DNA from: an uncultured bacterium | GTDB lineage: Bacteria > Bacillota_I > Bacilli_A > RFN20 > CAG-826 | Length of the DNA: 32,968 nt | Assembly (NCBI GenBank): GCA_949285455.1 | Contig: CASDXP010000011.1 | Coordinates: 1 to 32,968 of the forward strand | Direction of reading: 5' to 3' | In this document: positions 14,801 to 23,505 of the stretch, piece after piece | Layout: each line of letters starts with the position of its first letter | Numbering within the stretch: position 1 is the stretch's first letter | Made by a program: the position numbers and the translations under genes | The notes under the pieces: model-generated | What the model was told of the DNA's origin: nothing | What the model saw: the letters and a program-made list of their open reading frames with translations, nothing else | Databases searched by the model: none

Positions 14801-15754
14801 TTATAAAATGAGTGTTGAATCCACCGTAGGTTGACCTAATAAGGTCAAGAATTCGTTAATATCGATTGAATCACGCTCGCTTGCGCGGACGAGTCCAAAA
14901 CGATTTTGATCATTTTGTTGTAAAGCATATACAATATTAGCGTTATAACCAAATTTCATCTTGACTGCATCTTGATCGAATTGATTTAAATAATCTCTTA
15001 CCACTTCAGGATGGTCGATAGCAGTATCGATGTTCGTATCGATAAATGATAAATATTCATCAATTTCTTTTTGATGATCGGCGTAGAAACCTTCGTAACG
15101 GACAAATAAACCAGCTTGTGGCATCCCTGGCATTCCAGTTTTTTCTTCGACTTCGTCTTTAATATTAGCGATGACGCTTACTCTTCCGTGAGTATTAGCC
15201 TGCGCATCGTTCATCGCACTTGTGAGAGAAGGTTCAGCGATGAAGACAAAATCGACTTCGTTACCTTGGTAAGAACCATCTTTAAGCACGCTTGCGGCAT
15301 CCGCGGTCGCAGCGACGTAAGCATCAACTGGAGCGTTCGGATATAAATAATTGTAGACGATATCTGGAATTAAGCCTTGGCCAAAGCTCACGATGTAATC
15401 ATCCGCGGTTGGCGTAGCGTTCGCTTCCTTATCGATACCAGCTAAGAAATAATTTCCGCCTGTAAGAAGACCATACAATTTAAAATTTGCATCATTTTTT
15501 TCAATAGCTCTTAAGCCATTTATAGAATCGAAAATAACGTAATTGAAATTGTTACCTAATAGTTCAGCCGAGACTAATTGAGGATTAGATTTCGTCTGAT
15601 AATTAACATCATCTTCAAATAAAGTATACAAAGCTAAAGAAGGCGCGCCAGAAGGCGAGACGAAATTATGCACTAGTGGGTTTGGGCTAGGTGGATTACA
15701 AGCCGCTAATAGAAAAGTGCTCGCTAAAAGAGTAAATGATAATTTTTTGTTCAT
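14801..15754 (-). CDS. ABC transporter substrate-binding lipoprotein (SsuA/NMT1-like)
   Basis: A signal peptide (MNKKLSFTLLASTFLL) with lipobox LAAC places the protein as a lipid-anchored receptor outside the membrane. The SPSGAPSLAL segment near the N-terminus, the 'open decision' strand YVIFDSINGLRAI and the FVFIAEPSL region fit the periplasmic-binding type II fold used by SsuA, TauA and ThiY proteins. Length (317) is normal. It starts 9 bases after deoB, whose final codons contain the GGAGG ribosome site (a rather long 14-base spacing). Co-transcription with phosphopentomutase hints at a nucleoside- or cofactor-related ligand, but this is only inference. Confidence 0.85.
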   Translation of the reverse strand: MNKKLSFTLLASTFLLAACNPPSPNPLVHNFVSPSGAPSLALYTLFEDDVNYQTKSNPQLVSAELLGNNFNYVIFDSINGLRAIEKNDANFKLYGLLTGGNYFLAGIDKEANATPTADDYIVSFGQGLIPDIVYNYLYPNAPVDAYVAATADAASVLKDGSYQGNEVDFVFIAEPSLTSAMNDAQANTHGRVSVIANIKDEVEEKTGMPGMPQAGLFVRYEGFYADHQKEIDEYLSFIDTNIDTAIDHPEVVRDYLNQFDQDAVKMKFGYNANIVYALQQNDQNRFGLVRASERDSIDINEFLTLLGQPTVDSTLIL

Positions 15755-15763
15755 AAAGTAATA

Positions 15764-16966
15764 TTATTCCTCCAATATTTCTTCGATGGGAGTACCAATT
15801 AAAGTTTTAGTCGAACTTAAATTGAAATTTTTTAAGATCGTCTGACCGATGTCAGCAAAGCTCTTGCGGTCACTTAGATGACGTCCTTTATCGAATGATT
15901 TGCTATAAATTAGTAAAGGAACCATCTCACGTGTATGATCTGTACCATGCCACGTCGGATCGTTACCGTGATCAGCAGTCACCATCAAGACATCATCATC
16001 TCTTAAAACTTTCATCAATTCATTTAGACGAATATCGAAAGCTTCGATACAATTACCGTAACCGATAGGATTACGACGATGGCCATATTCGCTATCGAAT
16101 TCGACGAGGTTAACAAAACATAAACCTTCTTTAAATTCATTACCTTTGGCAATAGCAATCGTCTTATCCATACCATCTTCATTTGAAGAAGTTTTGACCG
16201 TTGCAGTCGCCCCTTGGCCGTCGAAGATATCATAAATCTTTCCGACGCAGGAGACATCGTAATGATTTTCTTTTAAGATGTCCATGACTGTTTTTTCAGA
16301 AGGCGCTAAAGCGAGATCATGTCGATTAGCTGTCCTTTTGAACTCACCAGGCTTACGTCCAACGTAAGGACGGGCGATGACTCTTCCTACTAAATATTCA
16401 GGTCTTAAACATATCTTACGCGCGATTTCGCAGCATCGATAAAGTTCTTCTAAGCCAGTTACTTCTTCGCTTGCCGCAATTTGTAAAACGCTATCTGCGG
16501 AGGTGTAGACAATCAACGAATTATCGCGAATTTGTTCTTCGCCTAGTTCTTCGATAATTTGTGTTCCGCTCGCAGCTTTATTACCGATTATCTTATGCCC
16601 AGTTGCTTTCTCTAATTCATCGATAAGTTCTTTAGGGAAACCAGTGTCGGTGAATGTTTTAAATGGCTTGGTCGTAAGGATACCCATCATTTCCCAATGC
16701 CCAGTCATCGTATCTTTACCGTTGGACATTTCATGTAATCGTAACGAATAGCTTTGTGGGTGAGAATAAGTTTCTACACCTTTGATATCCGCTAAATCTT
16801 TGATACCTAAGGATGCAAGTGTAGGAATATTTAAACCGTTCTTAGCTTCGGAGATGTGGACGAATGTATTCGCCCCAGCATCGCCAAACTTATCTGCGTC
16901 TTCCATCGCACCGATGCCGAGTGAATCCATGACGATGAGGAAGAATCTCTTATATTTTTGTTCCAT
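15764..16966 (-). CDS. deoB: Phosphopentomutase
   Basis: DeoB interconverts (deoxy)ribose 1-phosphate and 5-phosphate, linking nucleoside breakdown to the pentose phosphate pathway. It belongs to the alkaline phosphatase superfamily and needs two manganese ions. Seen are the N-terminal metal motif VMDSLGIGAMEDA, the phosphorylated Thr in GKDTMTGHWEM, and the C-terminal ligands in FDSEYGHRRNP, VTADHGNDP and GTDHTREMVPLL. Length (400) is typical. It heads the operon with the ABC lipoprotein and permease, transcribed from a good promoter just upstream. Transketolase, encoded further right, uses the same pentose phosphate pool. Confidence 0.95.
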   Translation of the reverse strand: MEQKYKRFFLIVMDSLGIGAMEDADKFGDAGANTFVHISEAKNGLNIPTLASLGIKDLADIKGVETYSHPQSYSLRLHEMSNGKDTMTGHWEMMGILTTKPFKTFTDTGFPKELIDELEKATGHKIIGNKAASGTQIIEELGEEQIRDNSLIVYTSADSVLQIAASEEVTGLEELYRCCEIARKICLRPEYLVGRVIARPYVGRKPGEFKRTANRHDLALAPSEKTVMDILKENHYDVSCVGKIYDIFDGQGATATVKTSSNEDGMDKTIAIAKGNEFKEGLCFVNLVEFDSEYGHRRNPIGYGNCIEAFDIRLNELMKVLRDDDVLMVTADHGNDPTWHGTDHTREMVPLLIYSKSFDKGRHLSDRKSFADIGQTILKNFNLSSTKTLIGTPIEEILEE

Positions 16967-16997
16967 ATGATTTTATTTCCTTTCTAACTTCGCTTTA

Positions 16998-17026
16998 ATC
17001 ATAGAATAAATTTTTCTTAGATACAA
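16998..17026 (-). promoter_or_regulatory. Promoter of the deoB-ABC operon
   Basis: On the minus strand TTGTAT (17026-17021), a 17-base spacer and TATGAT (17003-16998) lie between xerD and deoB. A small hairpin, TTAGAT-TTGT-ATCTAA, overlaps the -35 and could end xerD transcripts weakly. The leader of about 25 bases holds AGAAAGGAA as the ribosome site. Confidence 0.75.
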
Positions 17027-17038
17027 ATCTAATGCTTA

Positions 17039-17920
17039 TTATTTTTTTAGGTAAGTATCATACGCGCTTAGTATGCGCGAGGTCGTGACGTGCGTATAAA
17101 TTTCCGTCGTAGCGATTTTTGAATGACCGAGCATCTCTTGCACTGCACGCAGTTCCGCCCCATTGTTTAACATATGCGTCGCAAAACTATGTCTTAACGT
17201 ATGGGGAGAGATATTTTTTTCTATACCAGCTTTCAAAGCATATTTTTTTATACGTAAAAAGAAAAATTGGCGAGATAAAGGTTTGCCGTAGCGATTTAAA
17301 AATATGTAAGGTGTTCTTCGCCCAGGATTATCGATTCTAACTTCGTTTAGATATTTATTTAAAGCGCTCAAAGCGTAATCACCAATGGGAATATTTCTTT
17401 CTTTATCGCCTTTACCGATAATGTTAAGATAGCATCTTTTTATGTTAACCGAAGCCATCTTTAAATTGACGAGTTCGGAAACACGTAAACCAGTCCCATA
17501 CATAATTTCTAACATCGCTTGGTCTCTTATACCATCGGGTGTTTTTTTATTCGGTGCGGCTAAGAGACGTTCGACTTCATCGTAAGTTAAAAAAGTTGGA
17601 AGTTTTTTTATCTTGCGTGGAGGGTCGATCTTAGGAATGTCGAAATTGATGATCTTTTCGCGCATCAAAAATAAATAAAATCGACGCGTGGAAGATAGTC
17701 TTCTTGCAATCGTCGAAGGCTTTAATCCATCGCTAGCCTGTTTACGCATGTAATCAGTTAAATCGGAAAGTAAAAGATCTTCGCTCGTCACTTTAGAAGG
17801 TCCAAAATAAGCGAAAAAGTGCATGATATCACTCACGTAAGACTCGATCGTATTTTTCGCTAAGCCACGTTCAACTCTTAAGTATTGGACATATTTATCG
17901 ATACATTCTTTAATTTCCAT
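17039..17920 (-). CDS. xerD: Tyrosine recombinase XerD
   Basis: XerD resolves chromosome dimers at dif with XerC. The SAM-like N-terminal domain (residues 1 to about 90, KNTIESYVSDI) is followed by the catalytic domain with all key residues: Arg 146 (TGLRVSEL), Lys 170, His 240 and Arg 243 (HTLRH), His 266 (GHSKI) and nucleophile Tyr 275 (TEIYTHV). Length 293 is standard, and there is no integrase-type DNA-binding arm, so it is a housekeeping enzyme and not a phage or transposon integrase. It overlaps the end of dinB by 11 bases, so the two are cotranscribed. XerC is not in this window. Confidence 0.93.
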   Translation of the reverse strand: MEIKECIDKYVQYLRVERGLAKNTIESYVSDIMHFFAYFGPSKVTSEDLLLSDLTDYMRKQASDGLKPSTIARRLSSTRRFYLFLMREKIINFDIPKIDPPRKIKKLPTFLTYDEVERLLAAPNKKTPDGIRDQAMLEIMYGTGLRVSELVNLKMASVNIKRCYLNIIGKGDKERNIPIGDYALSALNKYLNEVRIDNPGRRTPYIFLNRYGKPLSRQFFFLRIKKYALKAGIEKNISPHTLRHSFATHMLNNGAELRAVQEMLGHSKIATTEIYTHVTTSRILSAYDTYLKK

Positions 17921-19109
17921 GGTTTTTCTTTTCCTCCCTTTCTTTTAGAAGTTCACCCGCTCTTTTTAAGATAGGTTTATCCATCTTACGATTCAATTCG
18001 TTGATGAGTAATCTTACTTCGTTTTCCTTTTCGTGTTCTTGATAATCGAATAAAGACATTTGGACGCTCATATCGCGTGGGGAAATAAGATTTTGTAAAG
18101 TGACACCGACGAGGCGAATCAAACTCCCATCGTAATTTTTTTCGAATAATTGCATCGCTCGATTAAAGATGATTCTTTCGTCATTCGTCGGTTTATTAAA
18201 AGTAATACTTTTATTGATGACTTTAAAGTCCGTCTTTTTCATGACTATTTGGATAGTTTTGCCTAATTTATCTTCTCTTTTTGCTCTTTGACTTACTTCT
18301 TTAGATAGTTTAAGAAACATATCTTCTATTTCATTTTCATCGTTCGTATCGTGCATGAAAGTGATGCTATGACCAATCGATTTAGGATCGCTTGGTTCAG
18401 CATTAACTTCAGCGTCACCTTCTCCATTAAGCCATTCTTTGACTGTGAAGAAGAATTTACCAAGATGATTTTTGATAATATCATCTTCTTCGTTCACGCG
18501 TTTCGCTAAGTCAGCGATCGTCATGACACCTAAAGCTTTTAATTTTGGCGCGCTTTTTTTACCGATGCCATACATCGATTCGATGGGCAAAGGGTAAAGT
18601 AAGCGAGGAATATCTTCTTTAAAGATAAAAGTAAGGCCAGAAGGCTTTTTATAATCGCTCCCCATCTTCGCTAAAAATTTTGATGGACCAACTCCGATAG
18701 AAAAAGTTAAACCTAACTCCTTTTGAATACTATCTTGCATCCTTTTTAAATATTTATGTTGATCTACGTCATTTAATACATCGCTCATATCCGCAAAACA
18801 TTCATCCACGCTCGCCACTTCAATCTTTTGACAATATCTTCTAATCGCGTCAAAAAATTTCTTCGATAAAGCGTGGTAATATGCAAAATCTTCTTTACGG
18901 ATAATTAATTGTGGGCATTTTTGTAAAGCCATGAATGTCGGCATTCCGCTTTTTACGCCATATTTTCTTGCTTCGTAAGTACAAGTTGAAATGATGCCGG
19001 AACGGCCGTTACGTCCGATAGCTAATGGTAAACCTTTCAAACTTGGATCTCTTAAAATTTCCGCATTTGCGAAGAAAGCATTTAAATCGATGTGAACGAT
19101 AAATTTCAT
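17910..19109 (-). CDS. dinB: DNA polymerase IV (Y-family)
   Basis: Pol IV copies past damaged bases. The catalytic acids are in the first block (HIDLNAFFANAE) and in ASVDECFADMSD. The thumb helix-hairpin-helix reads MYGIGKKSAPKLKALGV, and the little-finger domain follows (GHSITFMHDT). QMSLF at residues 350-354 is a clear beta-clamp binding motif, followed by a charged tail to residue 399. It has its own promoter, which lies so close to the ATG at 19109 that the message should be leaderless; no Shine-Dalgarno is present. It is cotranscribed with xerD. No LexA-like operator was recognised upstream. Confidence 0.95.
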   Translation of the reverse strand: MKFIVHIDLNAFFANAEILRDPSLKGLPLAIGRNGRSGIISTCTYEARKYGVKSGMPTFMALQKCPQLIIRKEDFAYYHALSKKFFDAIRRYCQKIEVASVDECFADMSDVLNDVDQHKYLKRMQDSIQKELGLTFSIGVGPSKFLAKMGSDYKKPSGLTFIFKEDIPRLLYPLPIESMYGIGKKSAPKLKALGVMTIADLAKRVNEEDDIIKNHLGKFFFTVKEWLNGEGDAEVNAEPSDPKSIGHSITFMHDTNDENEIEDMFLKLSKEVSQRAKREDKLGKTIQIVMKKTDFKVINKSITFNKPTNDERIIFNRAMQLFEKNYDGSLIRLVGVTLQNLISPRDMSVQMSLFDYQEHEKENEVRLLINELNRKMDKPILKRAGELLKEREEKKNHGN

Positions 19110-19115
19110 ATTTAT

Positions 19116-19144
19116 ATGATAAAAAATTTTAGATAATTAAGCAA
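19116..19144 (-). promoter_or_regulatory. Leaderless promoter of dinB-xerD
   Basis: TTGCTT (19144-19139), 17 bases, TATCAT (19121-19116), then six bases (ATAAAT) and the ATG at 19109. Transcription should begin at or next to the A of the start codon. Confidence 0.65.
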
Positions 19145-19175
19145 CTATTATGTTAACCAAATATTTTAAAAAATG

Positions 19176-21056
19176 TTAAATGTTCTTTTTGATGCAAGCG
19201 ATGACATCATCTTCACTTATATGAGCGTCTTTTTCTTGTTCTTTAATCGAACCACGTTCGATGTAATCTTGTGGAATGCTCATTTCGATTATCTTATTTT
19301 TGTAAGGAAGTTTAGATAGATGATAAATAATCTCATTCACTAAGCCGTTTTTTGTCGAATATGCATCGTGGATGATGATCGTTTCATGCTCTTTTGCGAT
19401 TTTTTCTAACAAGTTGATATCGATTGGCTTTTGATAGATGGCATCGTAGACATCTATTTCGATATTATCTACAGATAATCTATCCATAATTTTATTTAAA
19501 ATTGGTCCGTAACTTATAAGAGCAATTTTATTATCATTTTCTTTTAAAGTTAACCAGTCACCAATTTTTAAAGAAGGATAATTTACTTCCTTTTCATCTT
19601 CTTTTAAATAATCGCGTGGAATACGGATGACGTGGACATCACTACGTGCATCTAAAGCATTTTTAAAGATAAGTCGCGCCGTCTCCTTATCTTTTGCCAT
19701 CGCAACACTTACGTGAGGTAAAGCAAAAAAGATAGCGTTATCAAAATATCCTTGATGCGTCTTACCATCCGCTCCGACGAGTCCTGCTCTTTCAATTGTT
19801 AAAATAGCTTTTAATCTTTGCCTTACTAAATCGGTGATGAGTTGATCGACTGCGCGAAGGAAAAAAGTTGAATAAATGGAAACGATAGGTAATTTATTAC
19901 CTAATGCTAAACCTTCTGCAAAAGACAAAGCATGTTCTTCACTTATACCAACATCGAAAAAGCGGCGCGGAAAATCTCTTGCCACCTGCATAAGATTAGC
20001 CCCGACTGGTGTCGCTGGAGTAATAAGATAAGTGTCTTTATTCGTTCTAATTGCTTCATAAATTAATTCGCCGTAAATATGGGAATAAGAAACGTAACCT
20101 TGGTGCATATTCTTCGGCTCACCTGTTTCGACGTGAAATGGACTTGTCCCATGCCAATAACCTTCCTTATCCACCATGGCTTTATCGTAGCCGAATCCCT
20201 TGCGCGTTTTCGCATGAATTAAAACAGGTTTAGTCGATTTCTTCGCTCTTCTGATACATTTTTCGATGAGACGAATATCATGTCCATCGATTGGACCGAT
20301 GTAAGTAAAACCTAAATTGTCGAATAAGGTCGTCGGAACGAGCCATCTTTTGATGACGTTTTTCGTATGGATGCTACGTAGATAAATCTTCTTACCTAAT
20401 CTCGTCTTATTCAATAACTTTCGGTAGGCACTTTTCGTCTCTAGATAAGCGCTAGAAGTAGAGATTTTGGAAAAGAATTTCCCAAGGCCACCTACGGTCG
20501 GAGTAATGGACATCCCATTATCGTTTAATACGATAATTAAAGGTAAATTATAGTGCCCTGTGAAATTAAGTCCTTCAAACGCTACACCGTTAAGTAAAGA
20601 TGAATCACCAATTAGCGTGACGATATACGGCTTATCTTTACTATCTTGCTTTGCGATAGCTAAACCATCCGCGACAGAAATAGAAGTCGAAGAATGGCCT
20701 GATTCAAAAATGTCGTAAGGTGATTCTTTACAATCGATGAATCCTGATACACCCTTACGCGTACGAATATTAGCCAACTTGCGTCCAGTTAAAATCTTAT
20801 GCGTATAGCATTGATGACCGACGTCGAACAATAAAAAATCTTTTTTAAAATCGAAACTACGATGTAAGGCGATAGTTAAGTCCACTACGCCTAAATTAGA
20901 AGATAAATGTCCACCTGATTCGCTGACATTTTTAATAATATCTTGTCTAATATCGCTCGCTAAAACTTCGAGTTCTTCATAACTTAAATCTTTTAAGAAT
21001 TCCGGGGATTCAATATTTTCTAATGGGTAATGTTTCGTTTCTTTCTTTTTGGACAT
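19176..21056 (-). CDS. dxs: 1-deoxy-D-xylulose-5-phosphate synthase
   Basis: DXS condenses pyruvate and glyceraldehyde 3-phosphate with thiamine diphosphate, the first step of MEP isoprenoid synthesis. Conserved pieces include GGHLSSNLGVVDL, DVGHQCYTHKILTGR, GHSSTSIS, NDNGMSI, DVGISEEHA (catalytic Glu 373) and RAGLVGADGKTHQG. Length (626) is usual. Two changes stand out. The metal-binding GDG motif is GDS (150-152, GDSSLLNGVAFEGLN), and the usual EQH is EEH. A segment at about 195-245 is more basic than usual. There is no Shine-Dalgarno; three stop codons in the 27-base gap after xseB suggest reinitiation. The exo VII-dxs order is common in Bacillota. Confidence 0.93.
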   Translation of the reverse strand: MSKKKETKHYPLENIESPEFLKDLSYEELEVLASDIRQDIIKNVSESGGHLSSNLGVVDLTIALHRSFDFKKDFLLFDVGHQCYTHKILTGRKLANIRTRKGVSGFIDCKESPYDIFESGHSSTSISVADGLAIAKQDSKDKPYIVTLIGDSSLLNGVAFEGLNFTGHYNLPLIIVLNDNGMSITPTVGGLGKFFSKISTSSAYLETKSAYRKLLNKTRLGKKIYLRSIHTKNVIKRWLVPTTLFDNLGFTYIGPIDGHDIRLIEKCIRRAKKSTKPVLIHAKTRKGFGYDKAMVDKEGYWHGTSPFHVETGEPKNMHQGYVSYSHIYGELIYEAIRTNKDTYLITPATPVGANLMQVARDFPRRFFDVGISEEHALSFAEGLALGNKLPIVSIYSTFFLRAVDQLITDLVRQRLKAILTIERAGLVGADGKTHQGYFDNAIFFALPHVSVAMAKDKETARLIFKNALDARSDVHVIRIPRDYLKEDEKEVNYPSLKIGDWLTLKENDNKIALISYGPILNKIMDRLSVDNIEIDVYDAIYQKPIDINLLEKIAKEHETIIIHDAYSTKNGLVNEIIYHLSKLPYKNKIIEMSIPQDYIERGSIKEQEKDAHISEDDVIACIKKNI

Positions 21057-21083
21057 ATTTACTAATATTACACTAATTTATTA

Positions 21084-21311
21084 CTAATCTTTGTAATCTT
21101 CTATCGTATTATCATCTTTAACAATTTTCGCTAATTTACTTTCCGCTTCGCTTAAGCGCTTTTCTAAATCTTTGATAATATTCATTCCTTCTTCGAAGAT
21201 GGCTAAGGATTTTTCCAAAGGCAAAGTTTCGTTTTCGACGACGTTAACTATCTCATCTAATTTCTTTAGACTTTCTTCGATTGATAAAGTAACTTTTTCT
21301 TCTTTTGCCAT
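21084..21311 (-). CDS. xseB: Exodeoxyribonuclease VII small subunit
   Basis: This 75-residue, mostly helical acidic protein is the small partner of exonuclease VII, which degrades single-stranded DNA. SIEESLKKLDEIV and the GMNIIKDLEKRLSEAESKLAKI coiled segment match the family. It begins 4 bases after xseA, with AGGAAAGGA as the ribosome site, so the two subunits are made together. Confidence 0.93.
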   Translation of the reverse strand: MAKEEKVTLSIEESLKKLDEIVNVVENETLPLEKSLAIFEEGMNIIKDLEKRLSEAESKLAKIVKDDNTIEDYKD

Positions 21312-21315
21312 AATT

Positions 21316-22527
21316 TTATTCCTTTCCTACAACTTCACTTACGAGCGTTCCATCTTTCAAAGTAATGCGCAATGTATCTTTAATTTTAACATTTTTTACG
21401 CTCATGATGAGCGAATCTTTACTTTCGATGATGGCAAAGCCTCTTTTCAAGACTTGTTTAGGGTGACTTGCTTCTAGTCTTAAACGGTAATTATTTAAAG
21501 CTGTTTTAAATTTTTCTAAACGAAAATTCATCGCGTTAACGATAGTGTTTTTATCATTATCTAGCTTTGCTAGAGTTTTGATGTAGATACTTTCTGGAGC
21601 TTTGAAAAAATCAAGATTCTTGTAAGAAGATAGAAGATATTTAAGTTTCAAGATGCGATTTTGGATATTTTTCACCAATAAATTTCTTTTTTGATCTAAG
21701 TCGAACAAGATATCTTCTTTATCTGGTACAGCTTTTTCTGCCGCAGCGGTAGGCGTAGACACTCTTATATCACTTACTAAATCGAGCAAAGATAAATCAA
21801 TTTCATGCCCGACTGCAGAAATAAGAGGAATATTTCTTTTCGCTACAAATCTAATTAAAGTTTCGTCATTAAAAGCATCTAAGTCTTCGCTTGATCCCCC
21901 ACCTCTAGCGACGATAATCGTATCGATTTTAGGTCGAAAATGATAGGCTTTGTCTAGAGCGTTTATCAAAGCTTTCGGGGCATCTTCACCTTGGACGAGA
22001 CTTGGAAAAATGTAGATATCGACGAGAGGATATCTCCTATTAATATTAAATATTAAATCTTTTAAAGCTGCACTCTTTGGTGCGCATATTAAAGCGATAT
22101 TAGAAGGAATTTCTTTTATTTTCATCTTCTTGCTATCATCGAATAAGCCTTCTTCGTAAAGCTTGCGTTTCAAGGCTTCTAAAGCTTGAAGTTTTTTTCC
22201 TGCCCCTATTTCTTCCATCTGGTGGACGACGATTTGATAGACACCATTTTTTAAATAAACTCTAATATCTCCTTGCACGATCACTTCATCGCCATCTTTT
22301 GGTAAGAAATTAAGTTTAGTATTATCGTAACTAAACATAACGGCTTTGATTAAAGCTTCTTCGTTTTTTAAAGAAAAGTACATATGTTTTCCGTGGCTAA
22401 AAGAAAAATTAGATATTTCGCCTCTTAGTAAAACATTAGAAAAATAAGGGTTAGATTCGATATTTTCTTTAATTAAAGAAGAAATTTCTAAGACGCTGAA
22501 GATGTGTCGACCTTCAATTTTCATCAT
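21316..22527 (-). CDS. xseA: Exodeoxyribonuclease VII large subunit
   Basis: XseA is the catalytic subunit of exonuclease VII. An N-terminal OB domain (about 1-100: VLLRGEISNFSFSHGKHMYFSLKNE split by short loops) binds DNA. The catalytic core has ALICAPKSAALKD, DTIIVARGGGSSEDLDAFND and ISAVGHEIDLSLLDLVSDIRVSTPTAAAE, all diagnostic. A helical coiled-coil region and a C-terminal GFAIIESKD strand finish it. Length (403) is slightly short of the usual 440. The first ATG overlaps the nusB stop (ATGA). A second ATG follows directly. Confidence 0.95.
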   Translation of the reverse strand: MMKIEGRHIFSVLEISSLIKENIESNPYFSNVLLRGEISNFSFSHGKHMYFSLKNEEALIKAVMFSYDNTKLNFLPKDGDEVIVQGDIRVYLKNGVYQIVVHQMEEIGAGKKLQALEALKRKLYEEGLFDDSKKMKIKEIPSNIALICAPKSAALKDLIFNINRRYPLVDIYIFPSLVQGEDAPKALINALDKAYHFRPKIDTIIVARGGGSSEDLDAFNDETLIRFVAKRNIPLISAVGHEIDLSLLDLVSDIRVSTPTAAAEKAVPDKEDILFDLDQKRNLLVKNIQNRILKLKYLLSSYKNLDFFKAPESIYIKTLAKLDNDKNTIVNAMNFRLEKFKTALNNYRLRLEASHPKQVLKRGFAIIESKDSLIMSVKNVKIKDTLRITLKDGTLVSEVVGKE

Positions 22528-22943
22528 AAGACCTTATCTAAAATCGCATTGATGAAGCGATAATCATGGGGATTAAGATAACGTTTCGCTAATTTGACAG
22601 CATTATCGATGACGACTTCTTTACTTAGATTAGTGAGATATTTCATCTTAGCGACGCTCGCTAAAAATATAGCACGGGTCAATAGAGGAAGTCTTTCGTA
22701 ACGCCACTTGATGAGATGTGGGCTTATCAAAGTTTTAATATCTTCTTCGTGTAAGAGAGCTTTGATGACGCATTCTTTGATGAATGGGTCGATTTCATCA
22801 TATTTCCCCCCGACGATATTTTCGATGATATCTTTAACATCGTATGGCACATCAAATTTATTGAAGAGAAGAACATCATAAATGATGAATAAAATGGAAC
22901 TATGAGCTTTATTTCTCGAGGAAATCGTATTTGTGCTGTTCAT
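22524..22943 (-). CDS. nusB: Transcription antitermination factor NusB
   Basis: NusB (139 residues, all helical) binds boxA RNA with NusE/S10 in ribosomal RNA antitermination. The N-terminal basic patch (SSRNKAHSSIL) stands where the usual ARxxAlQ block lies and is divergent. The C-terminal part, RLPLLTRAIFLASVAKMKYL to EVVIDNAVKLAKRY and HDYRFINAILDKV, is clear NusB. The start at 22943 lies inside the 3' end of the membrane-protein gene (35-base overlap), with AAGGAG about a dozen bases ahead. Its place between asp23 and xseA matches many Bacillota. Confidence 0.9.
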   Translation of the reverse strand: MNSTNTISSRNKAHSSILFIIYDVLLFNKFDVPYDVKDIIENIVGGKYDEIDPFIKECVIKALLHEEDIKTLISPHLIKWRYERLPLLTRAIFLASVAKMKYLTNLSKEVVIDNAVKLAKRYLNPHDYRFINAILDKVL

Positions 22944-23505
22944 CTTTAACTTCTTCTCCTTCCTGAATTATTTTTCCTTTTACTACTTTAATGTTTTTGA
23001 AACGTTTTTCAATAGAAATGACGCTGTAATATGAATATAAGCATAAAAAAGCAAAGAATAAAATGATGATATGACAAAACATCGCGACGCAGTAATTTGC
23101 AAAACCTGTATCTAAAAATGAAAAGATGGAGACGATGGAATCGATGAAGTAAAAGGCAAAAGAAATGATGATCCAGACGATATTAACTTTCATCGAAAAG
23201 GAAGCAAAAAGGATGAGTAAAGCACTAAAAATAGCGGCCACTAAGACGATTAAAATATTGCCTGCCACCGCATCAGTAACGTAAGTTTGAATAACTAAGA
23301 ATAAATAATGAGCACTACCGAGGCATAAAGAATAGCCGCCACCGAAACCACTTTGATCACTATTAGAAAGCATCATGAGACCAAATATGGCCCCACAAAG
23401 ATTTAAAATAGCCGCCCAGATCATGATCTTCGAAGATTTTTTGAAGAGGCGAACTGCGCGGTTATGAAGAGTAGAATATGTTTTCGGTTTCTTCGCTATT
23501 TTCAT
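22909..23505 (-). CDS. Uncharacterised multi-pass membrane protein
   Basis: I do not recognise a family. The 198-residue protein has a basic N-terminus (about 30 residues), then roughly four hydrophobic helices: near 32-50 (IMIWAAILNLCGAIFGLMML), 80-108, 110-130 and 136-160. A charged, mostly cytoplasmic tail follows (SIEKRFKNIKVVKGKI, then acidic). A Gly-rich loop (SGFGGGYSLCLG) lies between helices 1 and 2. The ATG at 23505 overlaps the asp23 stop (TGATG) and the gene's end overlaps nusB by 35 bases, so it is tightly coupled to both. Its position suggests partnership with Asp23, like the AmaP membrane anchor of staphylococcal Asp23, but similarity to AmaP is not evident. Confidence 0.75.
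   Translation of the reverse strand: MKIAKKPKTYSTLHNRAVRLFKKSSKIMIWAAILNLCGAIFGLMMLSNSDQSGFGGGYSLCLGSAHYLFLVIQTYVTDAVAGNILIVLVAAIFSALLILFASFSMKVNIVWIIISFAFYFIDSIVSIFSFLDTGFANYCVAMFCHIIILFFAFLCLYSYYSVISIEKRFKNIKVVKGKIIQEGEEVKDEQHKYDFLEK

Noticed and set aside
17039-17920. Tyrosine recombinase considered as a sign of a mobile element.
   Set aside because: Length, domain layout and coupling to dinB are those of housekeeping XerD; no attachment sites or cargo genes are nearby.
13155-19175. ATTATGTTAACCA occurs at 13191-13203 and 19147-19159, and a 15-16-base AT-rich string is shared near both in opposite orientation.
   Set aside because: By a rough estimate, exact matches of this length are expected by chance in 33 kb of AT-rich DNA; no mobile-element ends or genes accompany them.
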